Part shown: positions 53,501 through 63,294 of the stretch, piece after piece
Layout: each line of letters starts with the position of its first letter
Numbering within the stretch: position 1 is the first letter of the stretch
Source of the DNA: Paenibacillus sp. ACRRY
GTDB taxonomy: Bacteria > Bacillota > Bacilli > Paenibacillales > Paenibacillaceae
Assembly: GCF_022346995.1 (NCBI RefSeq)
Contig: NZ_JAKRNM010000011.1
Span: 91,691-155,690 of the forward strand
DNA: 64,000 bases
Reading direction: 5' to 3'
Position numbers and translations under genes: made by a program
Notes under the pieces: generated by a model
Database searches by the model: none
Told to the model about the DNA's origin: nothing
Seen by the model: only the letters and a program-made list of their open reading frames with translations

Positions 53501-55840
53501 ATGACAACGTATTTTGATGAACCGCAGAGTATGTACTACCGTTTTGGAGAGGATCAGGATCAGATATTGAAGGTGCTGGCTGAGAGGTACATCGGTGCCA
53601 ATGCGCAAGCTGACTTTGTATATCGGGTGTTCCAGAAGTCGGGTATTCTGCAGAATGAGAAGGGGTTGTATGACTTCAATCTGAGCGAACGATTCACGGA
53701 TACCCACAAAGGACAAGTAGCCTATGCTGCTGCCCTGGTATGGGGAGATGAGAATCGAAACCTGGATGTGCTCATTCGCTGCTATGGGCCAGTTCGTTTC
53801 TATTTTAATGATCAGCTGGCATATCGCTCAACGGTAATGGACGAGATTAATCCGGACGCCACGGTAAAATTGGGGATCGACATCAAGCCCGGCTGGAATA
53901 CGTTATTGCTTGAAATGAAATATACCCCTGCCGGCTTTGGATGCCAGTTTGGTTCGGATGAAGGGAAAGTGCGCATTTTGAATGTGCTTGCGCCTTTTCA
54001 GGAACGTCAGGGACAAGCTGGATGGATCTATACGAAGCCTATTGATCAGGAAGAAGCTGCCAGTGCGCTTAGTACTTCATCCACATCCGGAAGCATCCAA
54101 CCTAATTGGAACCTGCTTGGCCAGGAGCAGGACAATACATTGGAGTGGCTTCCGAATAGGGAGTGGTCCATTGAACAGCAGGCCAGACCGACATTGGAGC
54201 GATTATACGGGGATGTTTCCGGACAGCGTGCCTATGCTTGGACCCGAATAAACAACAGGGATTCAGCGGGAAGCCCCACATGCTTATCCGGTCATTCTTC
54301 CGGACCGCTAACGATCTGGGTAAATGGCAAGCCAGCTGTACAGTTACAGGAAGCAGGATCATTCGAGTCTGAAATTCATGCACCTTATGGTCAGAACGAT
54401 CTATTGGTATGCAGCGAATGCAGCAGCTCGAACACCGGGCCATGGAGTTTCACCCTGAACGCGACCGTGAATGGGAAGCAGCTTGACTTGGAGCTGCCTA
54501 AACATGTGCATGGAGCTTCGGGACAGAAGTGGATGTATGTTGGTCCTTTCCAAGCTGGAATGGAGCCGGAAGTGCAAGATTTATTGCGGACCGACTGTGT
54601 GTACAGGATCAATGCTTCACCGGGCAGCAATGAAGACGATAACCCAAACAAGCATGCAGAGCATACCTATTGGCAGCTGGATCAGCCAGATGCATGGATT
54701 CGCCCGTATTATGAAAATGCAATGCTTAGCAATAAGTGGACGGTTGGCAGTGTGACTAATTACGGCCGCTGGGATTATCCGCTGGGTGTAACTGTTTATG
54801 GACTCCTGCAAACGGGGCGTTATCTGGATCGACCCGATATCATTCGTTATGCAACAGAACATGTGCAAGCGTGCACCCGAATGTATGATTACTCGCTATG
54901 GGATCGGGAACAGTACGGCTTCCCGGCAGTTAATCAGCAGCTGGTCATGATGAAAATGCTGGATAACTGCGGCTCTTTTGGTTCAGCTATGCTTGAGGCA
55001 TATTCGGAATGTAATGAACCGACATTTGTACCGATTGCCGAGCGTATTGCCGATTTTATGCTCTTCCGGCTGGAGCGGCAGGACGACGGTGCGTTTTATC
55101 GCGAGTGCATTGGGGAGTTTGCCGAGAATACGATGTGGGCAGATGATCTCTACATGAGTACCCCGTTTCTGGTCCGGTATGCTCGCCTGACTGGGAAGCA
55201 ATCAGCGCTGGACGAGGCAGCGAGACAATTTTTACTTTATCGCAAATATCTGTTTATGCCTGAGTTCAAAATTATGTCTCACGTATATGATTTCAAATAT
55301 GAGCAAGCGACTCACATCCCGTGGGGACGTGGGAACGGATGGACACTGTTTTCCCTGACTGAAGTATTGGAGGCTTTGCCTGTAGAGCACCCCGATCGCC
55401 CGGCCTTAATCCATTTCTTCAATGAATTATGTGGTGGTTATGCAGCTTTGCAGGGAGAGGGGGGATTATGGCATCAGGTGCTGAACGATACAAACACGTA
55501 CCAGGAAGCTTCCTGTACGGCCATGTTCGCATATGGGTTTGCGCGGGGCGTTCGATTCGGCTGGTTGGAACAGCCACAGCGTTATATTGAAGCTTCAGAG
55601 CGGGCCTGGAGTGGATTGACCCGAACAGCTATCGACCGCCAAGGCAATGTACATGGAGTATGCAGTGGATCCAGGTATGCTTTCACGGCCGAATATTACG
55701 ATAAGGATCTGCTGACTGTAACAAATGACAACCATGGGATTGGCATCATGATGCTGGCAGGTACCGAAGTGGCGAAAATGAAAGAGCACTTGGCCAGGCA
55801 GACTACAACTCCCGCTAAAGTGACACAACCCTCAACTTGA
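53501..55840 (+). CDS. GH105 unsaturated rhamnogalacturonyl hydrolase with two N-terminal beta-sandwich domains
   Basis: A 779-residue protein, more than twice the ~340-370 residues of YteR/YesR. Residues ~1-190 and ~200-390 look like two beta-sandwich modules. The C-terminal ~390 residues are the GH105 (alpha/alpha)6 barrel with NKWTVGSVTNYGRWDYPLG, NCGSFGSAM, NTMWADDLYMSTPFLVRYA and WGRGNGWT. No signal peptide, so it is intracellular: it removes the unsaturated galacturonyl residue left by rhamnogalacturonan lyase. GGAGAGGA lies ~15 bases before ATG 53501. It is followed by a terminator and a CUT1 transporter, matching the B. subtilis yes region in content. Confidence 0.88.
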   Translation: MTTYFDEPQSMYYRFGEDQDQILKVLAERYIGANAQADFVYRVFQKSGILQNEKGLYDFNLSERFTDTHKGQVAYAAALVWGDENRNLDVLIRCYGPVRFYFNDQLAYRSTVMDEINPDATVKLGIDIKPGWNTLLLEMKYTPAGFGCQFGSDEGKVRILNVLAPFQERQGQAGWIYTKPIDQEEAASALSTSSTSGSIQPNWNLLGQEQDNTLEWLPNREWSIEQQARPTLERLYGDVSGQRAYAWTRINNRDSAGSPTCLSGHSSGPLTIWVNGKPAVQLQEAGSFESEIHAPYGQNDLLVCSECSSSNTGPWSFTLNATVNGKQLDLELPKHVHGASGQKWMYVGPFQAGMEPEVQDLLRTDCVYRINASPGSNEDDNPNKHAEHTYWQLDQPDAWIRPYYENAMLSNKWTVGSVTNYGRWDYPLGVTVYGLLQTGRYLDRPDIIRYATEHVQACTRMYDYSLWDREQYGFPAVNQQLVMMKMLDNCGSFGSAMLEAYSECNEPTFVPIAERIADFMLFRLERQDDGAFYRECIGEFAENTMWADDLYMSTPFLVRYARLTGKQSALDEAARQFLLYRKYLFMPEFKIMSHVYDFKYEQATHIPWGRGNGWTLFSLTEVLEALPVEHPDRPALIHFFNELCGGYAALQGEGGLWHQVLNDTNTYQEASCTAMFAYGFARGVRFGWLEQPQRYIEASERAWSGLTRTAIDRQGNVHGVCSGSRYAFTAEYYDKDLLTVTNDNHGIGIMMLAGTEVAKMKEHLARQTTTPAKVTQPST

Positions 55841-55885
55841 GAGAAGATGAGGTCTCCCATGGAGATGATGCATCCTTGACATGAC

Positions 55886-55918
55886 AAACCGCCGGAGGAT
55901 TTACTCCGGTGGTTTTTA
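55886..55918 (+). terminator. Intrinsic terminator after the GH105 gene
   Basis: AAACCGCCGGAG (55886-55897) / CTCCGGTGGTTT (55904-55915) with a 6-base loop and T tail. Confidence 0.88.
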
Positions 55919-55938
55919 CTCCCTAACCCCTTACTTTT

Positions 55939-56012
55939 TTGACAGGAAAGCTTACTTTTGTTTATGTCATGAGCGGTAATACGCCGTTACAATAGTTTTG
56001 TAAGCGATTCCA
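55939..56012 (+). promoter_or_regulatory. Promoter with palindrome and cre-like site before the transporter
   Basis: TTGACA (55939-55944) with a TATGTC-like -10 (55963-55968). Downstream lie the inverted repeat TTACAA-TAGTT-TTGTAA (55987-56003) and TGTAAGCGATTCCA (55999-56012), which matches the CcpA cre consensus TGWAANCGNTNWCA except for one base. The two sites overlap, so catabolite repression and another factor could compete. Inferred role. Confidence 0.55.
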
Positions 56013-56037
56013 TGATAAAAGGGGAGAAAATTCATTC

Positions 56038-57372
56038 ATGTTGATCACTAAAAAATGGGTAACCCTGTTCTGCATGTCCCTGTTGTTATTGGCTACAGCC
56101 TGTTCCGGTGCATCTTCCGGGTCTACTGCTTCATCTGGTGAGGAAAGTAAGGAAGCTGCCTCAGGCAACATTCAACTGCGCATGACCTGGTGGGGGTCAC
56201 AGACTCGCCATGATCTGACGACCAAAGTGATCAAACTGTTTGAAGAGAAACACCCTGGTATTACGATCAAACCGGAGTACTCTGGCTGGGATGGATATTT
56301 TGATAAGCTGACCACGCAGGTAGCTGGTTCGAATGCGCCAGATATTGTCCAAATGGATTACGCTTTTCTTACCGACTTTGCCCGGCGTGGTGCACTTCTC
56401 GATCTGACCCCATACAGCGAGAGTAAAGAGCTCCGTACAGATGACCATGACGCGAGCATGCTCAAAGCCGGATCAATTGATGATAAATTATACGCAATTA
56501 CGTTAGGCGTAAATGCACCAGGTGTCATTTATGACGCAACCTTGTTGAAGGAACTCGGGATCGAAGAACCTCAGGAGAGCTGGACGTGGAAAGATTTCAG
56601 TGACATTGCTGCGCAGATTGCAGCAGCCAAAGGGGAAGGATTTTACGGTTCAGCGGATATTTCCGGTGCAACCAATATGTTTGAGGTATTTATTCGCCAA
56701 ACGGGTAAATCTCTGTTCGATTCCGGAACGATTACAGCTACGAGCGAAGAAATGCAGCAATGGTTCGATATGTGGGGTGCTCTGCGTGCGAATGGGGGCG
56801 TAACATCAGCAGAAGTGACGGCTTCCACAACCAATGCATTGGAGACACGTCCGATCTCGCTGGGAACGGCTGCTATGGATTTTGCGTGGTCCAACCAATT
56901 ATTGACGTTCCAGCAGGTGAACAAAAATCAGGATCACAAGCTTGGCATACAAGTCATTCCTCATGCCGTGGATGAGAAGCAGATCGGCGAATATTTGAAA
57001 CCAAGCCAGTTTATCTCTGGATATGCAAAGACCAAGCATCCCAAAGAAGTAGCCATGTTTATTGATTTTATGGTAAATGACCCGGAAGCAACAGCCATAC
57101 TTGGTTCGGAACGTGGCGTACCTGTCAACTCAAGCATCCGTGAGCAGTTGCAGCCAACGCTACCAGAACCGGAACAGGCCATCTTCCAATTTATCGACGT
57201 CGTATCGAAAAACTCCAGTGAAATTGATCCGCCTTACCCGCAAGGATTTTCCGAAGTGGATACCAGCTTCAAGAGTGCAAGTGAGCAGATCGCTTTTGGT
57301 CAAGGCAGCACATCGGATGTGATTGCCCAATTCATTGAAGGTGCCAAGGCGACACTTGCAGCCAGTCAATAA
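56038..57372 (+). CDS. CUT1 sugar-binding lipoprotein (YesO-like)
   Basis: A 444-residue family 1 solute-binding protein. The lipoprotein signal ends LLATAC (Cys 22) and is followed by a Gly/Ser-rich linker. LRMTWWGSQTRHDLTTKVI, IVQMDYAFLTDFARRGALLDLTPY and FINFMV-like segments near the C-terminus are typical. AAAAGGGGAG precedes the ATG. With the two permeases and GH105 gene the ligand is probably an unsaturated rhamnogalacturonan oligosaccharide. Confidence 0.92.
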   Translation: MLITKKWVTLFCMSLLLLATACSGASSGSTASSGEESKEAASGNIQLRMTWWGSQTRHDLTTKVIKLFEEKHPGITIKPEYSGWDGYFDKLTTQVAGSNAPDIVQMDYAFLTDFARRGALLDLTPYSESKELRTDDHDASMLKAGSIDDKLYAITLGVNAPGVIYDATLLKELGIEEPQESWTWKDFSDIAAQIAAAKGEGFYGSADISGATNMFEVFIRQTGKSLFDSGTITATSEEMQQWFDMWGALRANGGVTSAEVTASTTNALETRPISLGTAAMDFAWSNQLLTFQQVNKNQDHKLGIQVIPHAVDEKQIGEYLKPSQFISGYAKTKHPKEVAMFIDFMVNDPEATAILGSERGVPVNSSIREQLQPTLPEPEQAIFQFIDVVSKNSSEIDPPYPQGFSEVDTSFKSASEQIAFGQGSTSDVIAQFIEGAKATLAASQ

Positions 57373-57419
57373 AGTCTTGAACAGATCCAGACTTCAAAAT
57401 CCGCGGGGAGGTTGTGAAG

Positions 57420-58370
57420 ATGAGTACAACACAGGTCAGTCAGGCCCGAACCGAGCGTATGACTGCCCGGCGGGTGAAACGAAGATATGCACATAACGGA
57501 GCAGCTCTTCTGTTTCTGGCCCCATGGCTGGTTGGGTTATTGTTTCTGACCCTAGGCCCAATGCTGGTTTCATTATACATTTCGTTTACAGACTACAGTA
57601 TCCTGGCCGCCCCTTCCTGGGTCGGTCTGGGTAACTACACGACCATGTTTACATCGGATAAGCTGTTTATCCAGTCACTGAAAGTGACCTTTACGTATGT
57701 TGCGGTGTCCGTTCCGGTTAAATTGATCTTTGCCTTGCTGGTGGCGATGCTGCTTAATAAAGGTATTCGCGGGTTGGGTATTTACCGGACCATATATTAC
57801 ATTCCAACCTTGCTTGGAGGCAGTGTGGCCATCGCCATGTTATGGCGGAAAATGCTGGGTGGGGACGGCCTGCTCAATGGCGTGCTTGCCATGGTGGGTA
57901 TCAAGGCACCGGATTGGGTTGCTAATCCGAAGTATGCGTTGTACTCCATCGTGCTGTTATCCGTATGGCAGTTCGGATCGTCCATGATTATTTTCCTGGC
58001 AGGCCTGAAGCAGATTCCACCTGAATATGATGAGGCTTCTGCGGTAGATGGTGCTGGTCCGTTCCGGCGTTTCTTCAATATAACGCTGCCGATATTGTCG
58101 CCGGTTATCTTTTTTAATCTGGTCATGCAATTAATTACGTCTTTTCAATCGTTCACGCAAGCCTTCGTTATCAGCAATGGCAGCGGGGGTCCTGTAAATT
58201 CGACATTGATGTACTCCCTGTATCTGTACAAGAAAGGATTCTCCTTCTTTCAGATGGGTTATGCTTCCGCGATGGCCTGGGTGCTGGTGATCCTGATCGG
58301 CGTGTTTACATTGCTGGTATTCCGCAGCAGCAAGTTGTGGGTCCATTATGAGGATGGTGGAAAATCATGA
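57420..58370 (+). CDS. CUT1 sugar permease (YesP-like)
   Basis: A 316-residue permease with six membrane helices and the EAA loop YDEASAVDGAGPFRRFFNITLP. ATG 57420 follows GGGGAGG by 8 bases; a GTG six bases upstream is less well placed. It overlaps the next permease by 4 bases. Confidence 0.93.
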   Translation: MSTTQVSQARTERMTARRVKRRYAHNGAALLFLAPWLVGLLFLTLGPMLVSLYISFTDYSILAAPSWVGLGNYTTMFTSDKLFIQSLKVTFTYVAVSVPVKLIFALLVAMLLNKGIRGLGIYRTIYYIPTLLGGSVAIAMLWRKMLGGDGLLNGVLAMVGIKAPDWVANPKYALYSIVLLSVWQFGSSMIIFLAGLKQIPPEYDEASAVDGAGPFRRFFNITLPILSPVIFFNLVMQLITSFQSFTQAFVISNGSGGPVNSTLMYSLYLYKKGFSFFQMGYASAMAWVLVILIGVFTLLVFRSSKLWVHYEDGGKS

Positions 58371-59215
58371 TAGGACAACGGAATGCTGCTGCTTGGGTAA
58401 TGGCAAAACATGTTCTGATTTCCGGAATTGCCTTCGTCATGCTGTATCCAGTGCTGTGGATGCTGGGCAGTTCGTTCAAGCCGGGACATATGATCTTCAC
58501 GGAGACGTGGTTCTGGCCGCAGGAATGGAACTTTCAAAATTACATGAACGGCTGGACGGGAATCCAGGGTAACCCGTTCTCCCGTTTTCTGACCAACTCC
58601 ATTGTCCTGTCACTGGGTGCGGTGCTGGGTAATGTGGTCTCCTGCTCAATGGCGGCGTACGCCTTTGCGAGACTGAATTTTCGTTTCAAGGCAATCTGCT
58701 TCGGCCTGATGTTAATGACGATCATGCTGCCACATCATGTAACGCTGATTCCGCAATATATTCTGTTTAACCATTTGGAGTGGGTGAATACGTACCTGCC
58801 TCTGGTGGTGCCCAAATGGCTCGCCACGGATGCCTTCTTTATTTTCCTGATGGTTCAATTCTTCCGCGGTCTGCCCAAAGAGCTTGATGAGGCGGCAACC
58901 ATTGATGGCTGTGGGCCTGTACGCATTTACACGAAGGTCATTATCCCGCTGGCCTTTCCGGCGCTGGTGACCACGATGATCTTTACCTTCTTGTGGACAT
59001 GGGATGATTTCTTCAGTCAACTGATCTATCTGAGTGATGTCAGCAAGTACACGGTGCCGCTGGGCCTGCGCTTGTTTCTGGATTCCAGCTCCCAATCCGA
59101 TTGGGGTCCGATGTTTGCCATGTCCGTGTTATCGCTTGTGCCTTGTTTCATCGTATTTATGGTCTGCCAAAAGTACTTCGTGGAAGGGATCGCGACCTCC
59201 GGGCTCAAAGGATAA
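58367..59215 (+). CDS. CUT1 sugar permease (YesQ-like)
   Basis: A 282-residue permease with EAA loop LDEAATIDGCGPVRIYTKVIIP and the C-terminal VEGIATSGLKG usual for this subunit. The ATG overlaps the stop of the first permease (ATGA). It completes the transporter; the ATPase must be encoded elsewhere. Confidence 0.93.
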   Translation: MIGQRNAAAWVMAKHVLISGIAFVMLYPVLWMLGSSFKPGHMIFTETWFWPQEWNFQNYMNGWTGIQGNPFSRFLTNSIVLSLGAVLGNVVSCSMAAYAFARLNFRFKAICFGLMLMTIMLPHHVTLIPQYILFNHLEWVNTYLPLVVPKWLATDAFFIFLMVQFFRGLPKELDEAATIDGCGPVRIYTKVIIPLAFPALVTTMIFTFLWTWDDFFSQLIYLSDVSKYTVPLGLRLFLDSSSQSDWGPMFAMSVLSLVPCFIVFMVCQKYFVEGIATSGLKG

Positions 59216-59240
59216 TTTCCAAACGAAATGAGTTGGTTTG

Positions 59241-61124
59241 ATGGGGAAACGAAGATTATCCCTGTTCATCAATCACAAACTGCAGCAAAGCAAGCTCACC
59301 ACGCTGATGGTGACTTGCTTTATTGCGTTTAACCTGCTGCTTGTATCGGGCATCGTCTGGCTGGCATATCAGTCGTTCTCTACCGTAACCTTTACCGAGA
59401 TCAGCAAAGCACGGCTGGCACTCCTTAACGAGAGTACCCGGCGCGGTTTTGATTTTATTACTGGAGTGACAGGAACCGCCTATTCGCTTGCGAGCAACAG
59501 AGAGCTCTCAAGTTTGCTGGAGACAGCAGGAACAGGGAGGCTTACACAGATTCACCAAAGACGGGAGTTAGCCAAAATACTGGACCATACGCTTGTGGTT
59601 AGTGAAGGAATCACTTCCGTGGAATTGTATACGGATGCGTTCAATGGGGTTACCGTCACGATGGCTGACCGGATCTTTCCGGTGGATACGATTGCCGGGG
59701 ACTCATGGTTCACAGCTCTGGAACATGCAGATGCAGCCTGGGTACCTCTGCGGGAAAATGAATCAGGACATTCCCTGGTTGGTTACGCCCAGCGGATCTT
59801 CGATAGTCGTGGTAGTACGGCGGCCTATGTCCTAATCCGTTTGAGTCGTGCCGATATTGTACGTCGATTTGCGGACATGCCCATGGTATTGGATGGACAG
59901 GTGCTGCTCGTGGACACGGCGGGTAACGTCATTATGCAGATGGGTGATGCAGATCCGGTAAGGGCTTATGACCAACGTTCCAGTGGTAATGAAGATGCAG
60001 TTGTAACTGACTCGCTCCTGCCAGTGGATACAGCCGCTCGGGGAACGCTACCAGTCGTGGACAGTGAGTGGATTCAAGAACATGCCGAGCAGAATGAAGA
60101 TGGATTCGAGGTGGTCTCTGGTGATGGTGGCGGTGCGCAGCTTGTGCTGTATTCCAAGCCCGCTACACTTCAGTGGCGTTTGGTACAGACGATTCCTGTA
60201 CATACACTGCTATCTCCGGTCAGGTACGCCGGATGGCAGGTGCTCGGTATTGCTGTGGTCGGACTCGTATGTTCAGCCGTATTCGCGTATTTGTTTGTTC
60301 GGCGCATTATCCGGCCCCTTCGTCAGCTGATTAAGCGAATGAGACAGCTTGAGAAGGGTGACTTTGAAACGAGGGTACATCTCTCCTTTACCCAGGAGTA
60401 TGCTCATCTGGCTTATGGCTTCAATCATATGGCTTCAAGACTGACGGAATTGATGAATCGGGTGAAGGAGGAGAGCCGCGCCAAGCGAGAGGCCCAGACA
60501 AGTCTGCTGGAAGCACAGATCAAACCTCATTTTCTCTACAATACACTGGATATGATCCACTGGCGTGCGCTAGATTATGAAGCCAAAGACATAAGCCGCA
60601 TGATTGTTCAGCTCAGCAAACTTTTACGCATTGGCCTTAGTGGAGGCAAAATGTTCATTAAAATTCGTGATGAGCTGGAGCATGCCCGTTGTTATGTCAG
60701 CATCCAGGCCGAAAGATTACCTTTCTCCATTCATTATGCAGAACAGATCGATCCGCGTGTCCGAAGCTGTTACATCCCCAAAATCATTTTGCAGCCGTTT
60801 ATCGAAAATGCAGTCATACATGCAAGTCCAAAAGATGAGACACTTCAAATTCGTGTGGATATGAGGGAAGACACTGACGACCCATCCAGAGTTGTTATTC
60901 AGATTATGGATAATGGTCAAGGTTTGCCAGCAGAATGGGGGCTGGAAAGTTCACGAGGCATCGGTGTGAGGAATGTACATCAGCGCATTCAGTTATATTG
61001 TGGCAGGGGATATGGAGTTCATTTACGTACAGGTAGTTCGGGTGGTGTGGAAGTAACAATCTCACTGCCGCGTATTGACACGGAAGAGCAGTTAAATCTC
61101 TGGCTGGACGGTGAAAACAGTTGA
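59241..61124 (+). CDS. Sensor histidine kinase (YesM-like)
   Basis: A 627-residue kinase. Membrane helix 1 (~18-42), an external Cache-like sensor domain (~43-325), helix 2 (~330-352), a HAMP linker, and the LytS/YesM-type kinase domain with AQIKPHFLYNTLDMIHW (His about 430), NAVIHA and GIGVRNVHQRIQLYCG. It starts 25 bases after the permease stop and ends overlapping the response regulator by 4 bases. It probably senses the oligosaccharide or its binding protein and controls the transporter. Confidence 0.92.
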   Translation: MGKRRLSLFINHKLQQSKLTTLMVTCFIAFNLLLVSGIVWLAYQSFSTVTFTEISKARLALLNESTRRGFDFITGVTGTAYSLASNRELSSLLETAGTGRLTQIHQRRELAKILDHTLVVSEGITSVELYTDAFNGVTVTMADRIFPVDTIAGDSWFTALEHADAAWVPLRENESGHSLVGYAQRIFDSRGSTAAYVLIRLSRADIVRRFADMPMVLDGQVLLVDTAGNVIMQMGDADPVRAYDQRSSGNEDAVVTDSLLPVDTAARGTLPVVDSEWIQEHAEQNEDGFEVVSGDGGGAQLVLYSKPATLQWRLVQTIPVHTLLSPVRYAGWQVLGIAVVGLVCSAVFAYLFVRRIIRPLRQLIKRMRQLEKGDFETRVHLSFTQEYAHLAYGFNHMASRLTELMNRVKEESRAKREAQTSLLEAQIKPHFLYNTLDMIHWRALDYEAKDISRMIVQLSKLLRIGLSGGKMFIKIRDELEHARCYVSIQAERLPFSIHYAEQIDPRVRSCYIPKIILQPFIENAVIHASPKDETLQIRVDMREDTDDPSRVVIQIMDNGQGLPAEWGLESSRGIGVRNVHQRIQLYCGRGYGVHLRTGSSGGVEVTISLPRIDTEEQLNLWLDGENS

Positions 61125-62725
61125 AAACCATCATGCTTGTAGATGACGATCCACATATGATTAAGGCTTTGACCGAACATATTGAGTGGCCTTCCCTTGG
61201 TTTGAGAATTGCAGGCACAGCTTCCAACGGCGTAGATGCGCTTGAACAATTTGAGCGGCTGCGTCCTGATCTGGTCATGACCGATGTTTATATGCCAGGG
61301 ATGACAGGGTTGGAGGTAACGCAGGTACTTCGCCGCAATTATCCTCATCTGCCGATTATTATTTTAAGTGGATATGATGAATTCGAGAATGCTCGGGCCG
61401 CCATGCGGTGGGGAGTGAATCATTTTCTGCTGAAACCGGCGGAGGTGGAAGAGATCGAATCCGTGCTGCGTGAAGTTCTGTTGGAACAGGAGGTGCGAGA
61501 GCGGCATGAGCGGCTGGAGCAGACATACAAGCAGGAGATCGGAAAGGTAGTTCCCTACTTGCGCAAACAGTTTCTGCACGAACTCCTGACTACACGTTAT
61601 CAGGCTAATGAGTTGCCTAGCGAACGTATGGATTACGTGGGCATTCCCATGTCTGTGCAGATAAGCGCAATTAGTCTGCAGCTGAATCGCCCCGGATTTC
61701 TGACAAGGATGAAAGAGCGTGACTGGCAGTTGCTCCGCTACGGGGCGGCTGATATTATTCAGGAAACGATTAAGGAACAAACGTTGAGCTTAACCAACAG
61801 TCAGGTAGAGATCCTGGATTATTCAGATCAGGTTTTTGTGTTGCTTCTATTTGGCGGAGAAGAGCTGCTTGAACAGATGTACTCCCTTGTGGAAAGGATG
61901 ATTGAGCAGGTATTCACGTATCTCAAAATGGAAATGAGCGCCGGGATTGGAACACCCAAAAATCATCTGTGCGAGGTAATGGACTCTTATTTGGAGAGCA
62001 GAGAAGCACTTGAGATGGCGGAATTTCAGGGGGGCAGCCGAATCTATCCATACAGCTCAATCGAAAGAGTAGAAACGAGTGTACATGATTATTCCATGTT
62101 GCTGCGGCAATGGAACGAGTCCTGGGCAGATATGAAGATTGATATGGCAGAAGAGGTATGGCTTTTGATCCGCCAGATGTTTAAGGTTGGAAAATGCACT
62201 GGCCTTCAGGATGTACAGGTTGTGGCCGTAAGTCTTTTCAATACCTTAATTCACGGTTGGAATAGACAATACCCCCTGTTACGCCCGCCAATGGCCATGA
62301 GCGAGTTTCTCAGGGATATTCAAACCAAATATTCATTGCAGGATCTGCTATGCTGGATGGATGCATTTATTGGAAACTGGATCGAGCAGACACGAAAAGA
62401 GATGTCAGAGAAAAAGAGCAATAAACTTGTCGATCAGGTGAAACAGTATGTGGAGCAGCATTATGCTGACGAAATTAGCTTTGAGGCCATAGCGAAGGGG
62501 CTTTTTGTACATCCCAAATATCTAAGCCAGCTATTCAAAAGGGTAACCGGGGAAAACTTCGTGGGTTATCTAAACGGATATCGCATTCAAAAGGCGATAG
62601 AGCTACTGCAATCTGGTCATTACATGGTCTACGAGGTTAGTGAGATGACGGGGTTCCGGAATGCGACATATTTTAGTCAGGTATTCAAAATGCTTACGGG
62701 CAAAAGTCCATCCGAATTCGGATAG
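61121..62725 (+). CDS. AraC-type response regulator (YesN-like)
   Basis: A 534-residue regulator. The receiver (1-125) has MLVDDDPHM, the phosphorylated Asp in VMTDVYMPG (Asp 55) and LSGYDEF. A long middle region (~140-420) precedes the AraC DNA-binding domain (~430-530, FEAIAKGLFVHPKYLSQLF, VYEVSEMTGFRNATYFSQVF). The start is TTG 61121 overlapping the kinase stop (TTGA); ATG 61133 would cut into the first beta strand. It is the output partner of the adjacent kinase. Confidence 0.92.
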   Translation: MKTIMLVDDDPHMIKALTEHIEWPSLGLRIAGTASNGVDALEQFERLRPDLVMTDVYMPGMTGLEVTQVLRRNYPHLPIIILSGYDEFENARAAMRWGVNHFLLKPAEVEEIESVLREVLLEQEVRERHERLEQTYKQEIGKVVPYLRKQFLHELLTTRYQANELPSERMDYVGIPMSVQISAISLQLNRPGFLTRMKERDWQLLRYGAADIIQETIKEQTLSLTNSQVEILDYSDQVFVLLLFGGEELLEQMYSLVERMIEQVFTYLKMEMSAGIGTPKNHLCEVMDSYLESREALEMAEFQGGSRIYPYSSIERVETSVHDYSMLLRQWNESWADMKIDMAEEVWLLIRQMFKVGKCTGLQDVQVVAVSLFNTLIHGWNRQYPLLRPPMAMSEFLRDIQTKYSLQDLLCWMDAFIGNWIEQTRKEMSEKKSNKLVDQVKQYVEQHYADEISFEAIAKGLFVHPKYLSQLFKRVTGENFVGYLNGYRIQKAIELLQSGHYMVYEVSEMTGFRNATYFSQVFKMLTGKSPSEFG

Positions 62726-62745
62726 GGGATAGAAGGAGGATAGAT

Positions 62746-63294
62746 ATGAAGATTCAAAAACAGGAGTTTATCATAAAAGGAATGGCTTTTTCGATTAGAT
62801 CGGCAGAAGAGAGGGATGCAGAGTCGTTATCTTCGCTTCGTGTACAGATCGATGGAGAAACGGAGAACATGGACCGAGAGCAGGGGGAAGCTTATATCGA
62901 TGCAGCGGGGTTCAGGAACATTATCCATTTGGACACAGAGAAAGATCGCAACTTGTTTCTTGTGGCTACTGTGCAGGATGAGATTGTTGGGTACGCCAGA
63001 TGTGAGGGGTCTGATCTGAAGCGGTTTTCTCATAGGGTTGAGTTTGGGGTGTGTGTTGCTCGAAATTACTGGGGTTATGGCATCGGGAATAAGCTGCTGG
63101 AATCGTCACTCCATTGGGCAGACAGGAGCGGTGTTGAGAAAGTGACGCTGAATGTGTTAGAAACCAATGATAAAGCAATAGAGCTATATCATAGAATGGG
63201 ATTTGAAATTGAAGGTGTGTTGAAAAAGGACCGCAGACATGCGAACGGGGAGTACTATGATACGATTATAATGGGGAGATTCGGAAACAAGTAG
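62746..63294 (+). CDS. GNAT-family N-acetyltransferase
   Basis: A 182-residue acetyltransferase. FGVCVARNYWGYGIGNKLLESSLHWA is the acetyl-CoA loop (Q/RxxGxG/A variant), followed by LNVLETNDKAIELYHRMGFEIEG, as in RimJ/RimL and ribosomal-protein-like acetyltransferases. AAGGAGG precedes the ATG. It lies 20 bases downstream of the regulator and may be co-transcribed, but its function is unrelated. The substrate is unknown. Confidence 0.9.
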   Translation: MKIQKQEFIIKGMAFSIRSAEERDAESLSSLRVQIDGETENMDREQGEAYIDAAGFRNIIHLDTEKDRNLFLVATVQDEIVGYARCEGSDLKRFSHRVEFGVCVARNYWGYGIGNKLLESSLHWADRSGVEKVTLNVLETNDKAIELYHRMGFEIEGVLKKDRRHANGEYYDTIIMGRFGNK

